Assembly: GCA_025363015.1 (NCBI GenBank)
Contig: JANYEQ010000124.1
Location: 29,638 to 93,637 of the forward strand
DNA: 64,000 nucleotides
Direction: 5' to 3'
Source: Bacteroidota bacterium
Lineage (GTDB): Bacteria; Bacteroidota; Bacteroidia; B-17B0; Aurantibacillaceae
The notes beneath the pieces were generated by a model, which did not search any database, was not told the DNA's origin, and saw only the letters and a list, made by a program, of their open reading frames with translations. The position numbers and the translations under genes are program-made. Below are positions 1 to 10,208 of this stretch, in pieces; positions within the stretch are counted from its first letter, which is position 1; each line of letters begins with the position of its first letter.

Positions 1-85
1 TTTTATTGTTATTTTTGAATGTAATATAAATTAATTTAAATATCATAACCCATCTAAATACCTTAAACAACAAAACCAAAAAATT

Positions 86-787
86 ATGAAAAAACTAATA
101 TCAACACTTATTATTGCCTTACTTAGCATTAACTGTTTTTCGCAAAACCTTGATGAAATTGTAAAAAAACACATTGATGCCGTTGGTGGTAAAGATAATT
201 GGGCTAAAGTAAAAAGCATTAAAACTACCGGTAGCGTTAAAGCCAACGGTGCTGATATAAAAATTGTAATGTTGCAAGTTGATAAAAAAGCCTCACGCCA
301 AGATATTGCCGTAATGGGAATGAATGGTTACAACATTCTTACCACTACCGAAGGATGGAGTTATATGCCCTTTGGTGGGCAAACAAAACCAGAGCCTTTA
401 ACCCCCGATGATGTAAAAAAATCGCAAGACGAACTAAGTATTTTACCCGATTTTTTAACCTACAAAGAACAAGGCAAAAAAATAGAATACATTGGTAAAG
501 ATGATGTGGATGGTACAGAATGTTTTAAAATAAAAATGACTAACAAAGAAAAAAAAGAAGTGACTTATTATATCGATCCTAGTACTTATTACATTATTAA
601 ACAAACCTCAAAAGATACTAAAGATGGTAAAGAATACGAAAATACAAGCAGTATGAGTAATTATAAAAAATTAGATGGTGGTATTGTTTGCCCTTATAAC
701 ATTTCGGGTGGTTTTGGTGAAATGGAAATTGTAAGTATGGAAATTAATCCGAAAATTGACGAGGCCCTTTTTAAAATTGCTAAATAA
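86..787 (+). CDS. Exported LolA-like protein
   Basis: The 233-residue product starts with a Sec signal peptide (MKK, hydrophobic core, ending near CFSQ at residue 19) and should be periplasmic or outer-membrane associated. The rest reads as one mostly beta domain similar to the outer-membrane lipoprotein-sorting (LolA-like) families common in Bacteroidota: an N-terminal helix with HIDAVGG, then strands with DDVDGTECFKIKMT and TYYIDPSTYYIIKQT in the second half. There is no lipobox. The family fold is a half-barrel that often holds a lipid or peptide; the ligand here is unknown. It stands 82 bases before the sortilin-like gene on the same strand and may be co-transcribed. No obvious Shine-Dalgarno sequence precedes the ATG, as is usual in this phylum. 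Export is well supported; the exact family is likely rather than certain. Confidence 0.6.
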   Translation: MKKLISTLIIALLSINCFSQNLDEIVKKHIDAVGGKDNWAKVKSIKTTGSVKANGADIKIVMLQVDKKASRQDIAVMGMNGYNILTTTEGWSYMPFGGQTKPEPLTPDDVKKSQDELSILPDFLTYKEQGKKIEYIGKDDVDGTECFKIKMTNKEKKEVTYYIDPSTYYIIKQTSKDTKDGKEYENTSSMSNYKKLDGGIVCPYNISGGFGEMEIVSMEINPKIDEALFKIAK

Positions 788-869
788 TTTCTGTTAAACT
801 ACGTTGTCATCTTTAACGAAATAGAAAGAGAAATCTAAGTCATATAATTATATTTTTAAATCATCCATA

Positions 870-3800
870 ATGAACAAACTATCTACACTTGCATTAACAA
901 TTTGTACCTCATTAGCAATTGCACAATCTCCTGTAAACTCCTCTATGTTTGGTGTTATGGAAGCCCGCCAACTTGGCCCTGGCACTATGAGTGGCCGCAT
1001 TACTGCTATTGAAGGTGTTAATAATGACGAAGGCAAAACCATTTACATAGGCACTGCTGGTGGCGGTGTTTGGAAATCTACCAACGCAGGTGCTTCATAT
1101 AAACCTTTGTTTGATAAGTATTGCCAATCTATTGGCGCACTTGCAATCGATCAAAAAAATCCTTCAACTGTTTTTGTAGCTACTGGCGAAAGCAATATGC
1201 GTAACTCTGTTTCTATTGGTAACGGTGTTTATAAAACTACTGATGCAGGTAGCAACTGGAAAAAAATTGGCTTAGATAGTATTGAACATATTTCTAAGAT
1301 AATTATTCATCCTACAAATTCTGATATTATTTACCTAGCGGCGCCTGGCGCTTTATGGAGTAATAGCAAACACCGTGGGCTATATAAATCTGCCGATGGT
1401 GGCCAAACTTGGGATAAAATTTTTTACATAGATGATAAAACAGGTTGCGCCGATTTACTTATAGATCCAACAAACCCACAAATTTTATTTGCATCTATGT
1501 GGCAATTCCGTCGCCAACCTTTTAGTTTTAACTCTGGTGGCAAAACAAGTGGCTTATACAAATCTATCGATGGCGGAAAAACATGGAAAGAAATTACCAA
1601 TGGCTTACCACCAAAACCCTTTGGCAGAATTGCCATGACTCTTGCCCCAAGCGATCCTAAACAAATGATTGCCATAGTAGAAAATGCTAAAACAGGTTTA
1701 TACATTTCGGCCGATGGTGGCGAAACATGGAAAAACCAAGGCGCTACAATGAATACCGTGGCACGCCCTTTTTATTTTAGCACCATCGTTATCGATCCAA
1801 AAGACCCAAAACGCGTTTACCGTCCCGCTTTTCAATTTGCTTATAGTAGCGATGGCGGCTATTCTTTTACCGAAGCAAGTGGCGATGGCGGCTGGGTACA
1901 CAGCGATATGCACGCCTTATGGATTAATCCCTCAAACACCAACGTTATGTATTTAGGTACCGATGGTGGCGTTTACATGAGTGTGGATAAAGGAATTACT
2001 TGGCATTTTAATCACGCTTTACCCGTTGGGCAGTTTTACCATGTAGGTATTGATTTAAAAGAACCTTATAATGTTTACGGTGGCTTACAAGATAACGGCA
2101 GTTGGACAGCTCCCAGCGCAGCACCCGGTGGCATTGGTAACGCCAGTTGGAAACGTGTGGGTGGTGGCGATGGTTTTTGGACAGTGCCCGATATTGATGG
2201 AAAAACAGTATACTCAGAGTACCAAGGCGGCAACATGAGCCGTGTAAATATAGAAACGGCTAAAGCAGAAAATATTCAACCACAAAAAACAAGTAAAGAA
2301 GAAAAACTACGTTGGAACTGGAATACACCCATTGTTACTGGCTCAAAAAATCCAAAAAATTTATATGTGGGTGCGCAATACCTTTATAAATCAACCGACC
2401 AAGGGCGTAACTGGACAAAAATTTCAGAAGATTTAACTACAAACGATAAAAAGAAACAAGAACAAGAAGAAAGTGGCGGCCTAAGTGCCGATAATACATC
2501 AGCAGAAAACCATTGTACTATTTTTACAATTGCAGAATCGAGCCTAGACGAAAACCTAATCTTTGCAGGTACCGATGATGGCAATTTACAATACTCTGCC
2601 AATGCAGGTACTACATGGACCAATGTAACACCAAACATTGCAAAATGCGGTGTAGCTAAAGGCGCCTGGGTTAGTAGCATTCAACCTTCGCAGTTTGATA
2701 AAAACACCGTATATGTTACTTTCGAAAACCACATGTATGGCGATTTTAATACGTACTTGACAAAAAGTACCGATTTAGGAAAAACCTGGGTCCGCATTAA
2801 TAGCCCCGAATTTACAAGCTTTGCACACAAAATTAAAGAAGATGTTGAAAATAAAAACTTATTATTTTTAGGTACCGAAATGGGTTTATTTGCAACAGTG
2901 GATGGCGGCGCAACTTGGTTTAGAATGAAAAATAACATACCCGAATATGCTTTGGTGCGCGATATACAAATTCACCCAAAAACACACGATTTAGTGTTAG
3001 CCACACACGGGCGTGGCATTATTATTTTAGATGATATTCGCCCATTACGCAACTTAACAAAAGAGATTTTAGATCAAGATTTTTACTTATTTCAAACACC
3101 AGATATTATCTTAAACAATGGTAAATTTGGTTGGGGCGGCTCTGAAATTTCGGGCGATTGGAGTGTTGGTAATCCTTCCGAAACACCTACCATAAATTAT
3201 TATTTAAAACAACGTTTAAGCTCAGGTAAAATTACTGTTGAAATTTACGACGAAAAAAATAATTTAATACAATCAATACCAGGTACTGTGCGCCGAGGCA
3301 TAAACATGATTAGTTGGAATTTAAGAGGCTTACCCCCAAAAGTAGCAGAAGGAAGCACCAAGATGGATGTAGCTGGTTTTACAGCACCCATGGTATTACC
3401 AGGCAATTACACCGTAAAAATAAAAGTAAAAGATAAAGATTATACTGGCACCATAAAATGTATTCATGATAACGAGAATAAAGATTTAAGCCCCGAAGAT
3501 AGATTGTTGGTATATAACAAGGCCTTACAATTACAAACCCTATACAACCAAGTAAATAATACCGTTGATAGTATTAACATTATACAAAAAGGTTTAAAAG
3601 AAGATAGTACCGCGTATTCAAAAAATAAAAATGCACAAGTGTTTTACGATGATTTACAAAAAGTAAAAGCCGAATTAATGGCAACTAAAAAAACATCCAT
3701 TTTTGCAGATGAAGAGCGTGTACGCGAAAAAATATCTTCGCTTTATACTAATTTTTGTGGTATGGAATCAAAGCCAAATACTACCCAATTACAAGCCATT

Positions 3801-3905
3801 GACGATTTACAAAGCGAGTACAACACCCAAAAAACAAATTACAAAAAAGCAATTACAAAAAATATTCCAAAAAATTTAGAGTTAAAAAAGAAACTAGGTT
3901 TGTAA
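870..3905 (+). CDS. Secreted sortilin/BNR-repeat propeller protein
   Basis: A 1011-residue exported protein (signal peptide residues 1-19, ending AIAQ) made of repeated Asp-box (BNR) blades. At least eight are readable, for example SADGGQTWDK, SIDGGKTWKE, SADGGETWKN, STDQGRNWTK, STDLGKTWVR and TVDGGATWFR. This is the VPS10/sortilin-like ten-bladed arrangement, often annotated as glycosyl hydrolase in Bacteroidota. After the propeller, at about residue 740 (HGRGIIILDDIRPLRNL), comes a beta-rich segment like those placing such proteins at the cell surface, then a charged helical tail (about 870-1011) with coiled-coil character. I see no T9SS sorting tail and no glycosidase catalytic motif, so enzyme activity is not supported; binding of protein or polysaccharide is more likely. 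Start chosen at the ATG directly before the signal peptide. Confidence 0.8.
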   Translation: MNKLSTLALTICTSLAIAQSPVNSSMFGVMEARQLGPGTMSGRITAIEGVNNDEGKTIYIGTAGGGVWKSTNAGASYKPLFDKYCQSIGALAIDQKNPSTVFVATGESNMRNSVSIGNGVYKTTDAGSNWKKIGLDSIEHISKIIIHPTNSDIIYLAAPGALWSNSKHRGLYKSADGGQTWDKIFYIDDKTGCADLLIDPTNPQILFASMWQFRRQPFSFNSGGKTSGLYKSIDGGKTWKEITNGLPPKPFGRIAMTLAPSDPKQMIAIVENAKTGLYISADGGETWKNQGATMNTVARPFYFSTIVIDPKDPKRVYRPAFQFAYSSDGGYSFTEASGDGGWVHSDMHALWINPSNTNVMYLGTDGGVYMSVDKGITWHFNHALPVGQFYHVGIDLKEPYNVYGGLQDNGSWTAPSAAPGGIGNASWKRVGGGDGFWTVPDIDGKTVYSEYQGGNMSRVNIETAKAENIQPQKTSKEEKLRWNWNTPIVTGSKNPKNLYVGAQYLYKSTDQGRNWTKISEDLTTNDKKKQEQEESGGLSADNTSAENHCTIFTIAESSLDENLIFAGTDDGNLQYSANAGTTWTNVTPNIAKCGVAKGAWVSSIQPSQFDKNTVYVTFENHMYGDFNTYLTKSTDLGKTWVRINSPEFTSFAHKIKEDVENKNLLFLGTEMGLFATVDGGATWFRMKNNIPEYALVRDIQIHPKTHDLVLATHGRGIIILDDIRPLRNLTKEILDQDFYLFQTPDIILNNGKFGWGGSEISGDWSVGNPSETPTINYYLKQRLSSGKITVEIYDEKNNLIQSIPGTVRRGINMISWNLRGLPPKVAEGSTKMDVAGFTAPMVLPGNYTVKIKVKDKDYTGTIKCIHDNENKDLSPEDRLLVYNKALQLQTLYNQVNNTVDSINIIQKGLKEDSTAYSKNKNAQVFYDDLQKVKAELMATKKTSIFADEERVREKISSLYTNFCGMESKPNTTQLQAIDDLQSEYNTQKTNYKKAITKNIPKNLELKKKLGL

Positions 3906-4052
3906 CAAATTTAGTAGCAAATTTTACTGTTTTATATAAAAAACTAGGTTGTGTACACCAAATAGTTAGTAAAACATACTTTTTACCGAGTAAAAGTGTA
4001 ATACTTATTAACAATTTTTCGTATATTAGCGTTTTATAAAATACCCTATTAT

Positions 4053-7000
4053 ATGAATAGAATACTTTATTCTTGTTTTTTTGTACTCGCCATTTTATTT
4101 TCTAAAAATAATTTAGCTCAAACTTTTTGGACAGAGACCTTTGGTGCTGGATGTAATCAATACCAAAGCGCAGCAGGTGTAATAGCTACAGCCACAAACG
4201 GTGCTTGGGCTATTACTAATACTGGAGCAAACGACCCAACTCCAAATAATTGGTTTATAAGCGCAACAGAAAATGGTAATGCTATTGGCGTGTGTGGTAC
4301 AGGCTGTGGCACTAATAGAACATTACACGTAGGTAATGATATAATGTCGCCAATAGCTGGGTTTATTTGTCCAACGGGCGATTGTGGTGCTGCTTACGAT
4401 GGGGGTTTTGGAGCAAATGATGTTGCCACTGATAAAAGAGCCGAATCGCCTATCATTAATTGCACTGGGCAAACAGGTATCTCTGTAAGTTTTAAATATA
4501 TGACAGAAGGCGATCCAGGTCTCGATTTTGCAGAATTACATTATTTTAATGGCGCTACATGGAGTACACTTACAACTTTGGCAATAACCACTAACACGCT
4601 TTCTTGTGGTGCTACTGGGCAAGGTGTTTGGACAGCATTCACAACAGCCCTACCCGCATCGGCAAACAATAATCCAAATGTTAAAATTGGTTTTAGATGG
4701 GTAAATAACGACGATGCAACAGGTACAGATCCTTCAGTAGCAGTTGACGATATTATTCTTTTTAAACCTTCTTCAACATTATCTTTAACCACTGCCTCAA
4801 CAGTATGTTCTAACGTAGGTGTAGCCGCTACAATTAGCGGCACTACCGCAGGTACTACCTCCTTTACTTGGACGTCAAACCCAGCTGGACCTGTGTTTAC
4901 AGGCACTACTACTTTAGGTACAAGCGCAACAATTACTTATCCAAGCGCAGGCGTTTATACGGTTGTGGTAATTGGCTTTGTGGGTGCAGCACCAACATAC
5001 ACCGCCGCACAATCGGTAACGGTTAGTACAACCCCTACCGTAACAATAGCACCGCCTTCGCAAACTATTTGTGCAGGTAATACGGCTACATTAACAGCTA
5101 ATTCTACCGCTGGCTCTACTTATCAATGGGCTACAGGTACGTTTCCAGCAATTATACCACTAGGCACTTCTTCAGTACAAACTACCAGCCCAGCTTCAAA
5201 CTCTACTTATACCGTAGTAACAAGTATTGGCTCCTGTACTGCTTTTGCGTCGTGCAACGTTGTAATAGGTGCAGGTTTAACCATAACGGGCTCAGCCTCG
5301 CCTACAGCGGGCTGTTCAGGTTCTCCAGTTACATTAACGGCTAATGGCGCTACAAGTTATACTTGGGTCGCTCCTCCATCTACTACCTTAGCTGGCAATG
5401 GCTCTACTCAAAATGTTAGCCCTACAGTGGCCACAACATACACAGTTTATGGCAGTAGTGGCTCGTGTACGGGTAGCACAACTATACAAACTAATATTAG
5501 TAGTGGCTTATCGTTAACGGTTACAGCATCGTCGGCCACTACATGCCCAGGGCAGCCTGTAACCTTAACAGCAAGTGGTGGCGTAAATTATACCTGGAGC
5601 CCCGGTTCATCCTTAAGTTCAACAAGTGGTTCGCCAGTAACGGCTACCCCTATTATTGCTACAACCTATACCGTTGTGGGTAATAATGGTGCGGGTTGCA
5701 CGGGTACTGCAAACATTACCATAAATATGGGAAGTGGCGCCACTGGTAGCGCAACAGCATCTTCTTATTCGGTATGTGCAGGATTTAGCTCTACCTTAAC
5801 GGCACCAAGTGCCTCTGGATATACTTGGACTGGCGCCAGTTTGGGCGGCCCCGTTAATCAACCATCTATTGCCGTAGGACCAGGCATTTACAGCTACACC
5901 GCCTCTAATGGTGCTGGTTGCGATGCTGTAGGATCTATTACAATATACACATTAGCACCTTTGGTAATAAATGTAACGCAAAGTAGTCCTACCACTTGTA
6001 TTGCCAGTAATTACCCTAAATACTCGCATGCTGTAACGTTTACAGCCAGCGGCGCTTCTAACTACGTTTGGAGCGTTTATGTGCCAAGTATTATGACTAA
6101 CTCGTTAGGGCCCACTATAAGTGTTAGACCGCCAACATCCACACAATACACCGTTACAGGTAATACCTCAACATGCTCGGGTACAGCGGTAGTAACAGTA
6201 ACTGTTATTCCACAATTTACAATGAGTATAATCCCTAAACAACCTATTATTTGTTTAGGAGATTCTATAAAATTATATGTAGCAAGCGTAGGAACTTTAG
6301 CATCACTACCTATTCTAAATTATGTGTGGTACGATCCTCAACCCCCAAGCTTAGACAACCCATTTAACCCAACCGTTACAGCCTACCCTTCCTCTACTGA
6401 CACGTATTCGGTAGAAATATACGATAGTAAAGCCTGCGTATCTCTTCCGCGTTTAGTAACTGTTACTGTATTGCCACAGCCAGTTACTGCAGTATCGTTA
6501 CCAACTATTGGTGGTATTGTTACCAATACTATTTGTTATGTGGGCGATAGGCCAAGCGATCCTAATGTAAATATTCAATTAACAGCTACAGATGGCAATC
6601 CACCATTACCAGGCGTAGTACCCACTTATACTTGGATACCGCCTTATTTTGGGCCTCCAAACCCAATATTAACGGCTAATCCAATAAATGGCTCACCAGG
6701 ATCGGTTATTGTATCTGCTCCTCAAAAATTACCAGCTATACAAACGTATACTGTTAAAAGTGGTTATAATGGGGTGCCAGGCTGTGTAAGGTACGACACG
6801 GTATCAGTAATTGCAGTAGATTGTAGGTCGGTTACTATTTCATCTGTTCATTTTACAACCGCTACTACTAATGATACCATTTGTAGTAGAAATTGCGTTA
6901 CTTTTTTAAACCAATCAGATACGGCATCTGGCGGTCCACAAACATATTTATGGAAATTTTTAGGTGGTTCGCCAGCAACTTCAACCCTACAAAGCCCTAC

Positions 7001-7643
7001 AATATGTTATAATTTACCAGGTGTATATTGGGTAAGTTTAAAGGTATGTAACCCTTATGCAAAGCCAGCTGGAAGCTGTGCTACCATTGCAAAAAATGGT
7101 TTTATTCATGTGGTAGATGTGCCAAACACTACCATTGTAGCGCCAGGTAATTTGGCAAGCGACCAAATCATCCGATTTGGAGAAACCTACACTATGGTTG
7201 CTTCGGGGGCGCGTTCATATATATGGACACCAGATTATAGAATAACGTCGCTTACCAGCCCAACCGTTGTTGTTAACCCAATAAATACTACCCAATATAT
7301 TGTAACAGGTTATAATAGTAAGGGTTGTTCATCCAGCGATACAGTAAATGTTATTGTTATTGATGATTGTGGTGAAATGTTTGTACCTACTGCATTTTCG
7401 CCAAATGCTGATGGCATTAATGATGTGTTGTATGTAAGAGGAGTATGTTTAGAAACTTTAAACTTTATGGTATTTAACCGTTGGGGTGAAAAAGTATTTG
7501 AAACAACCAATATTAAAAAAGGCTGGGACGGAACTTATAAAGGAGAAGATATGAATACTGGTGTTTTTGTGTATAGGCTAGAAGGGAAAACTTACGATGG
7601 CAAGGGCTTTAGTAGTAAAGGAAATGTAACACTCATACGATAA
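4053..7643 (+). CDS. T9SS type B-sorted adhesin with Ig/PKD-like repeats
   Basis: A 1196-residue surface protein. It has a signal peptide (residues 1-22, ending NLAQ), then a jelly-roll-like N-terminal region (about 25-230, with FKYMTEGDPGLDFAELHYF) and roughly seven Ig/PKD-like domains of about 85-95 residues. Each domain opens with a cysteine strand (TICAGNTATLTA, TCPGQPVTLTASGG, IICLGDSIKLYV) and contains a YTW or YVW core strand. A PKD-like domain (FLNQSDTASGGPQTYLWKF) follows near residue 950. The C-terminus is the gliding-motility-associated CHU_C domain (FVPTAFSPNADGINDVLYV, then FNRWGEKVFE and GWDGTYKGE), the T9SS type B sorting signal. The gene ends 5 bases before a PorP/SprF gene, the usual pairing for SprB-like adhesins. 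Adhesion or gliding is the inferred role; no enzymatic domain is visible. Confidence 0.9.
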   Translation: MNRILYSCFFVLAILFSKNNLAQTFWTETFGAGCNQYQSAAGVIATATNGAWAITNTGANDPTPNNWFISATENGNAIGVCGTGCGTNRTLHVGNDIMSPIAGFICPTGDCGAAYDGGFGANDVATDKRAESPIINCTGQTGISVSFKYMTEGDPGLDFAELHYFNGATWSTLTTLAITTNTLSCGATGQGVWTAFTTALPASANNNPNVKIGFRWVNNDDATGTDPSVAVDDIILFKPSSTLSLTTASTVCSNVGVAATISGTTAGTTSFTWTSNPAGPVFTGTTTLGTSATITYPSAGVYTVVVIGFVGAAPTYTAAQSVTVSTTPTVTIAPPSQTICAGNTATLTANSTAGSTYQWATGTFPAIIPLGTSSVQTTSPASNSTYTVVTSIGSCTAFASCNVVIGAGLTITGSASPTAGCSGSPVTLTANGATSYTWVAPPSTTLAGNGSTQNVSPTVATTYTVYGSSGSCTGSTTIQTNISSGLSLTVTASSATTCPGQPVTLTASGGVNYTWSPGSSLSSTSGSPVTATPIIATTYTVVGNNGAGCTGTANITINMGSGATGSATASSYSVCAGFSSTLTAPSASGYTWTGASLGGPVNQPSIAVGPGIYSYTASNGAGCDAVGSITIYTLAPLVINVTQSSPTTCIASNYPKYSHAVTFTASGASNYVWSVYVPSIMTNSLGPTISVRPPTSTQYTVTGNTSTCSGTAVVTVTVIPQFTMSIIPKQPIICLGDSIKLYVASVGTLASLPILNYVWYDPQPPSLDNPFNPTVTAYPSSTDTYSVEIYDSKACVSLPRLVTVTVLPQPVTAVSLPTIGGIVTNTICYVGDRPSDPNVNIQLTATDGNPPLPGVVPTYTWIPPYFGPPNPILTANPINGSPGSVIVSAPQKLPAIQTYTVKSGYNGVPGCVRYDTVSVIAVDCRSVTISSVHFTTATTNDTICSRNCVTFLNQSDTASGGPQTYLWKFLGGSPATSTLQSPTICYNLPGVYWVSLKVCNPYAKPAGSCATIAKNGFIHVVDVPNTTIVAPGNLASDQIIRFGETYTMVASGARSYIWTPDYRITSLTSPTVVVNPINTTQYIVTGYNSKGCSSSDTVNVIVIDDCGEMFVPTAFSPNADGINDVLYVRGVCLETLNFMVFNRWGEKVFETTNIKKGWDGTYKGEDMNTGVFVYRLEGKTYDGKGFSSKGNVTLIR

Positions 7644-7648
7644 TAATT

Positions 7649-8701
7649 ATGCAAACAAAAAATATAATAAAATCTGTTTTAGTTTTAAGCATTATTAGCC
7701 AAATAGCTAAAGCGCAAGATATACATTTTTCGCAATACAACGAAGTGGGTAGTGCCATCAACCCAGCATTAGCAGGGGTGCAGTACGATACAAAAGTTAC
7801 AGCAAACTTTAAAACCCAATGGGGTAGTGTAGCAAAAAGTTACCAAACTTATGGTATTAGCTTTGAACAAGCTATAAAGCACAAAAAATTAAATGGCAGT
7901 TATTTTACACTTGCTATTAATATATTTAGAGATCAAGCCGGCGATGCTAAATTAGCATTGCTTAACCCCAATATTGGCATTAGCTATTTGCAAAAAATTA
8001 ATAAAACCATGAAGGTGAGTGGTGGTTTGCAAGGTGGCTTTAATTACAAAACTATAAATATTGATAACTTAAAGTGGGATAAACAATATAATGGTTACGC
8101 CTACGACCCTTCTAGCCCAAATGGCGAAACAACACCTCGTAGCTCAATAACAAGTTACGATTTGGGTGGTGGTGCTAATTTTAATTATGCAAAAAGCGAA
8201 AAATTTATTAGTGCAAAAGATGGCAATAAATTTAACATAGGGCTCTCGGCATACCATTACAGCATACCACGCAACTCGTTTATCATTTCGTCAGAGAAAT
8301 TATATACCCGCGCTTGTTTTTATTTTAATGGGGATTTTAACATCCCGGGTAGTAAACATGCCGTGATGCCAAGTTTTTTATATATGAGACAAGGACCCAG
8401 TAGCGAATTTGTTATAGGCGCCTTATATAAATTTATTTTGGTTGACCAATCCTTATTTACTGGCATTAGAAAACCAGCCGCCATTGCCATTGGTGGGCAG
8501 TACCGTTATAAAGATGCCATTATACCTTGTGTATTAATGCAATACGATAAATATGCATTTGGCATATCTTATGATATTAACGTATCCTCATTAACCCCAG
8601 CAAGTAAACGTAACGGTGGTTTAGAAGTGATGTTACGTTACAACATGAGCCCAGGCTATGGTAAAAATTTAGGCAGAGGCGATACAAAAGCTTCTTACTA
8701 A
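7649..8701 (+). CDS. PorP/SprF family T9SS outer-membrane protein
   Basis: A 350-residue outer-membrane beta-barrel protein with a signal peptide (ending AKAQ near residue 23) and the family's diagnostic opening, DIHFSQYNEVGSAINPALAG, followed by alternating amphipathic strands to the C-terminus. PorP/SprF proteins belong to the type IX secretion machinery, and many accessory copies sit directly behind one large type B-sorted substrate and are needed for its secretion or anchoring. Here it lies 5 bases after such a substrate, so the two are almost certainly one transcriptional unit, with this protein as the dedicated partner of the adhesin. Its length matches the family. No regulatory site is evident in the short gap. 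Confidence 0.93.
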   Translation: MQTKNIIKSVLVLSIISQIAKAQDIHFSQYNEVGSAINPALAGVQYDTKVTANFKTQWGSVAKSYQTYGISFEQAIKHKKLNGSYFTLAINIFRDQAGDAKLALLNPNIGISYLQKINKTMKVSGGLQGGFNYKTINIDNLKWDKQYNGYAYDPSSPNGETTPRSSITSYDLGGGANFNYAKSEKFISAKDGNKFNIGLSAYHYSIPRNSFIISSEKLYTRACFYFNGDFNIPGSKHAVMPSFLYMRQGPSSEFVIGALYKFILVDQSLFTGIRKPAAIAIGGQYRYKDAIIPCVLMQYDKYAFGISYDINVSSLTPASKRNGGLEVMLRYNMSPGYGKNLGRGDTKASY

Positions 8702-8753
8702 TATGTTAGTATAAAAACTGTTTTAAAACTTTAGTTTTTATATCTTTACCTCA

Positions 8754-9875
8754 ATGCTTTACAACCAAATAATTGGGCAAACCGAAGCCAAACAACGTTT
8801 AGCTAAAATGGTAAACCAAAACCGTGTACCTCACGCATTATTATTTAGTGGCAAAGAAGGTAGCGGAAATTTAGCCGCCGCTTCTGCATTTGCACAACAC
8901 TTATTTTGTAGTCAAAAAACAGACACAGGCGCTTGTGGAGCTTGTATTTCGTGTAACAAGGTTGCTAAACTAATTCACCCCGATGTGCATTTAGTAGTGC
9001 CTATTGCAAAAAGTAAAGACGTTAAAAAAACCGACGATGTTTTAAAAGAGTTTAGAGAGTTATTTTTGCAAAACCCCTACATTACATTAAACGAATGGTT
9101 TAACGAACAAGGTGCGGAAAATAAACAACCCATTATACCCGTAGAAGAAGCGGCAGATATTTTAAAAAAATTAAATTACACCAGCTACGAAGGACTATAC
9201 AAATTAATGATAATTTGGCAACCCGAAAAAATGAATGTAGAAGCTGCTAATAAACTTTTAAAAATATTAGAAGAACCACCCGAACAAACTATTTTTATTT
9301 TAGTAACCAATAACCCCGAACAATTATTGGCCACCATTATTTCGCGTGTACAAACCATACCTTTTTATAACATTAGCGAAACCGAAATTACCCAAGCGTT
9401 AATACAAAATTTTAATCTAAATGTCGATGTGGCTAAGCAAACGGCTATTTTAGCTAATGGTAATTATGCAGAGGCTGTAAGCTTACTAACCCATAACGAA
9501 GAGAGCGTTTCATTTTTAAGCAATTTTCAAAGTTTTATGCGTTTGGCATTAAAGTTTGATTGTAATAAAGCCTTAGTTTGGATTGATGAAAATGCCAGCA
9601 TTGGCAGAGAAAAACAAAAACAATTTTTTCAATATGGTTTAGAAGTTTTTAGAGATAGCCTAATGTATAATTATGGCAGTAAAGATTTAGTAAGGCTTAG
9701 CGGAAATGAAAAACAATTTTTAGAGAAATTTGCGCCTTTTATTAACCAAAAAAATTACGAAAAATTAGTAGAAGAATTTAATAGTAATTACTATTACATA
9801 GAACGCAATGCAAATCCTAAAATTTTATTTATGGATTTAATTTTAAAAACCAACGAGCTAATTAATTTGAAATAA
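8754..9875 (+). CDS. holB: DNA polymerase III subunit delta prime
   Basis: A 373-residue AAA+ clamp-loader subunit. The N-terminus (IIGQTEAKQRLAKMV) is typical of DnaX/HolB proteins. The phosphate loop is degenerate (GKEGSGN where ATPases have GKT), as in delta prime subunits, which do not hydrolyse ATP. Four cysteines form the zinc module (LFC, then CGACISC near residues 43-62). The sensor region reads KLLKILEEPPEQTIFILVTN, and the SRC-box position has SRV. It acts in the cytoplasmic replisome, loading the beta clamp. Compared with E. coli HolB there is an extra stretch around residues 85-140 common to Bacteroidota versions. The ATG lies 52 bases after the PorP gene; a MazG-like gene follows after 6 bases. 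Confidence 0.9.
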   Translation: MLYNQIIGQTEAKQRLAKMVNQNRVPHALLFSGKEGSGNLAAASAFAQHLFCSQKTDTGACGACISCNKVAKLIHPDVHLVVPIAKSKDVKKTDDVLKEFRELFLQNPYITLNEWFNEQGAENKQPIIPVEEAADILKKLNYTSYEGLYKLMIIWQPEKMNVEAANKLLKILEEPPEQTIFILVTNNPEQLLATIISRVQTIPFYNISETEITQALIQNFNLNVDVAKQTAILANGNYAEAVSLLTHNEESVSFLSNFQSFMRLALKFDCNKALVWIDENASIGREKQKQFFQYGLEVFRDSLMYNYGSKDLVRLSGNEKQFLEKFAPFINQKNYEKLVEEFNSNYYYIERNANPKILFMDLILKTNELINLK

Positions 9876-9881
9876 AAATGT

Positions 9882-10208
9882 ATGCAAATTACTGAAGCAC
9901 AAAAAATAATTGACGATTGGATTAAAAAATATGGCGTGCGTTATTTTAACGAATTAACAAATACCGCCATTTTAATGGAAGAAGTGGGTGAAGTAGCCCG
10001 CATTATGGCGCGCCGCTATGGCGAACAAAGCGAGAAAGAAAGTGATAAACACATAAATTTAGCGGATGAATTAGCCGATGTTTTATTTGTACTCATGTGC
10101 ATAGCCAACCAAACCAATATTAATTTAGAAGAAGCACTTGTAAAAAATTTAGATAAAAAAACCACTAGAGATAGCACTAGGCATTTAGATAACGAGAAAT
10201 TAGGTTAA
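9882..10208 (+). CDS. MazG-like nucleotide pyrophosphohydrolase
   Basis: A 108-residue all-helical protein of the MazG/dUTPase-like superfamily. The metal-binding pairs are visible: EEVGE at about residues 29-33 and DELAD at about residues 63-67, matching the ExxE...ExxD arrangement that holds magnesium. Such single-domain proteins hydrolyse (d)NTPs to monophosphate and pyrophosphate, cleaning the nucleotide pool. The N-terminal segment with the WIKKYG motif and the length fit the short house-cleaning group rather than two-domain MazG. It lies 6 bases downstream of holB, so it probably shares its transcript. The exact substrate cannot be read from the sequence. Confidence 0.87.
   Translation: MQITEAQKIIDDWIKKYGVRYFNELTNTAILMEEVGEVARIMARRYGEQSEKESDKHINLADELADVLFVLMCIANQTNINLEEALVKNLDKKTTRDSTRHLDNEKLG

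Noticed and set aside
870..3905. Possible glycosyl hydrolase
   Set aside because: The BNR/Asp-box propeller is clear, but no glycosidase catalytic residues are recognisable; the name is inherited from automatic annotation.
8754..9875. Degenerate P-loop of HolB as an inactivating mutation
   Set aside because: Loss of the P-loop lysine is normal in delta prime clamp-loader subunits.
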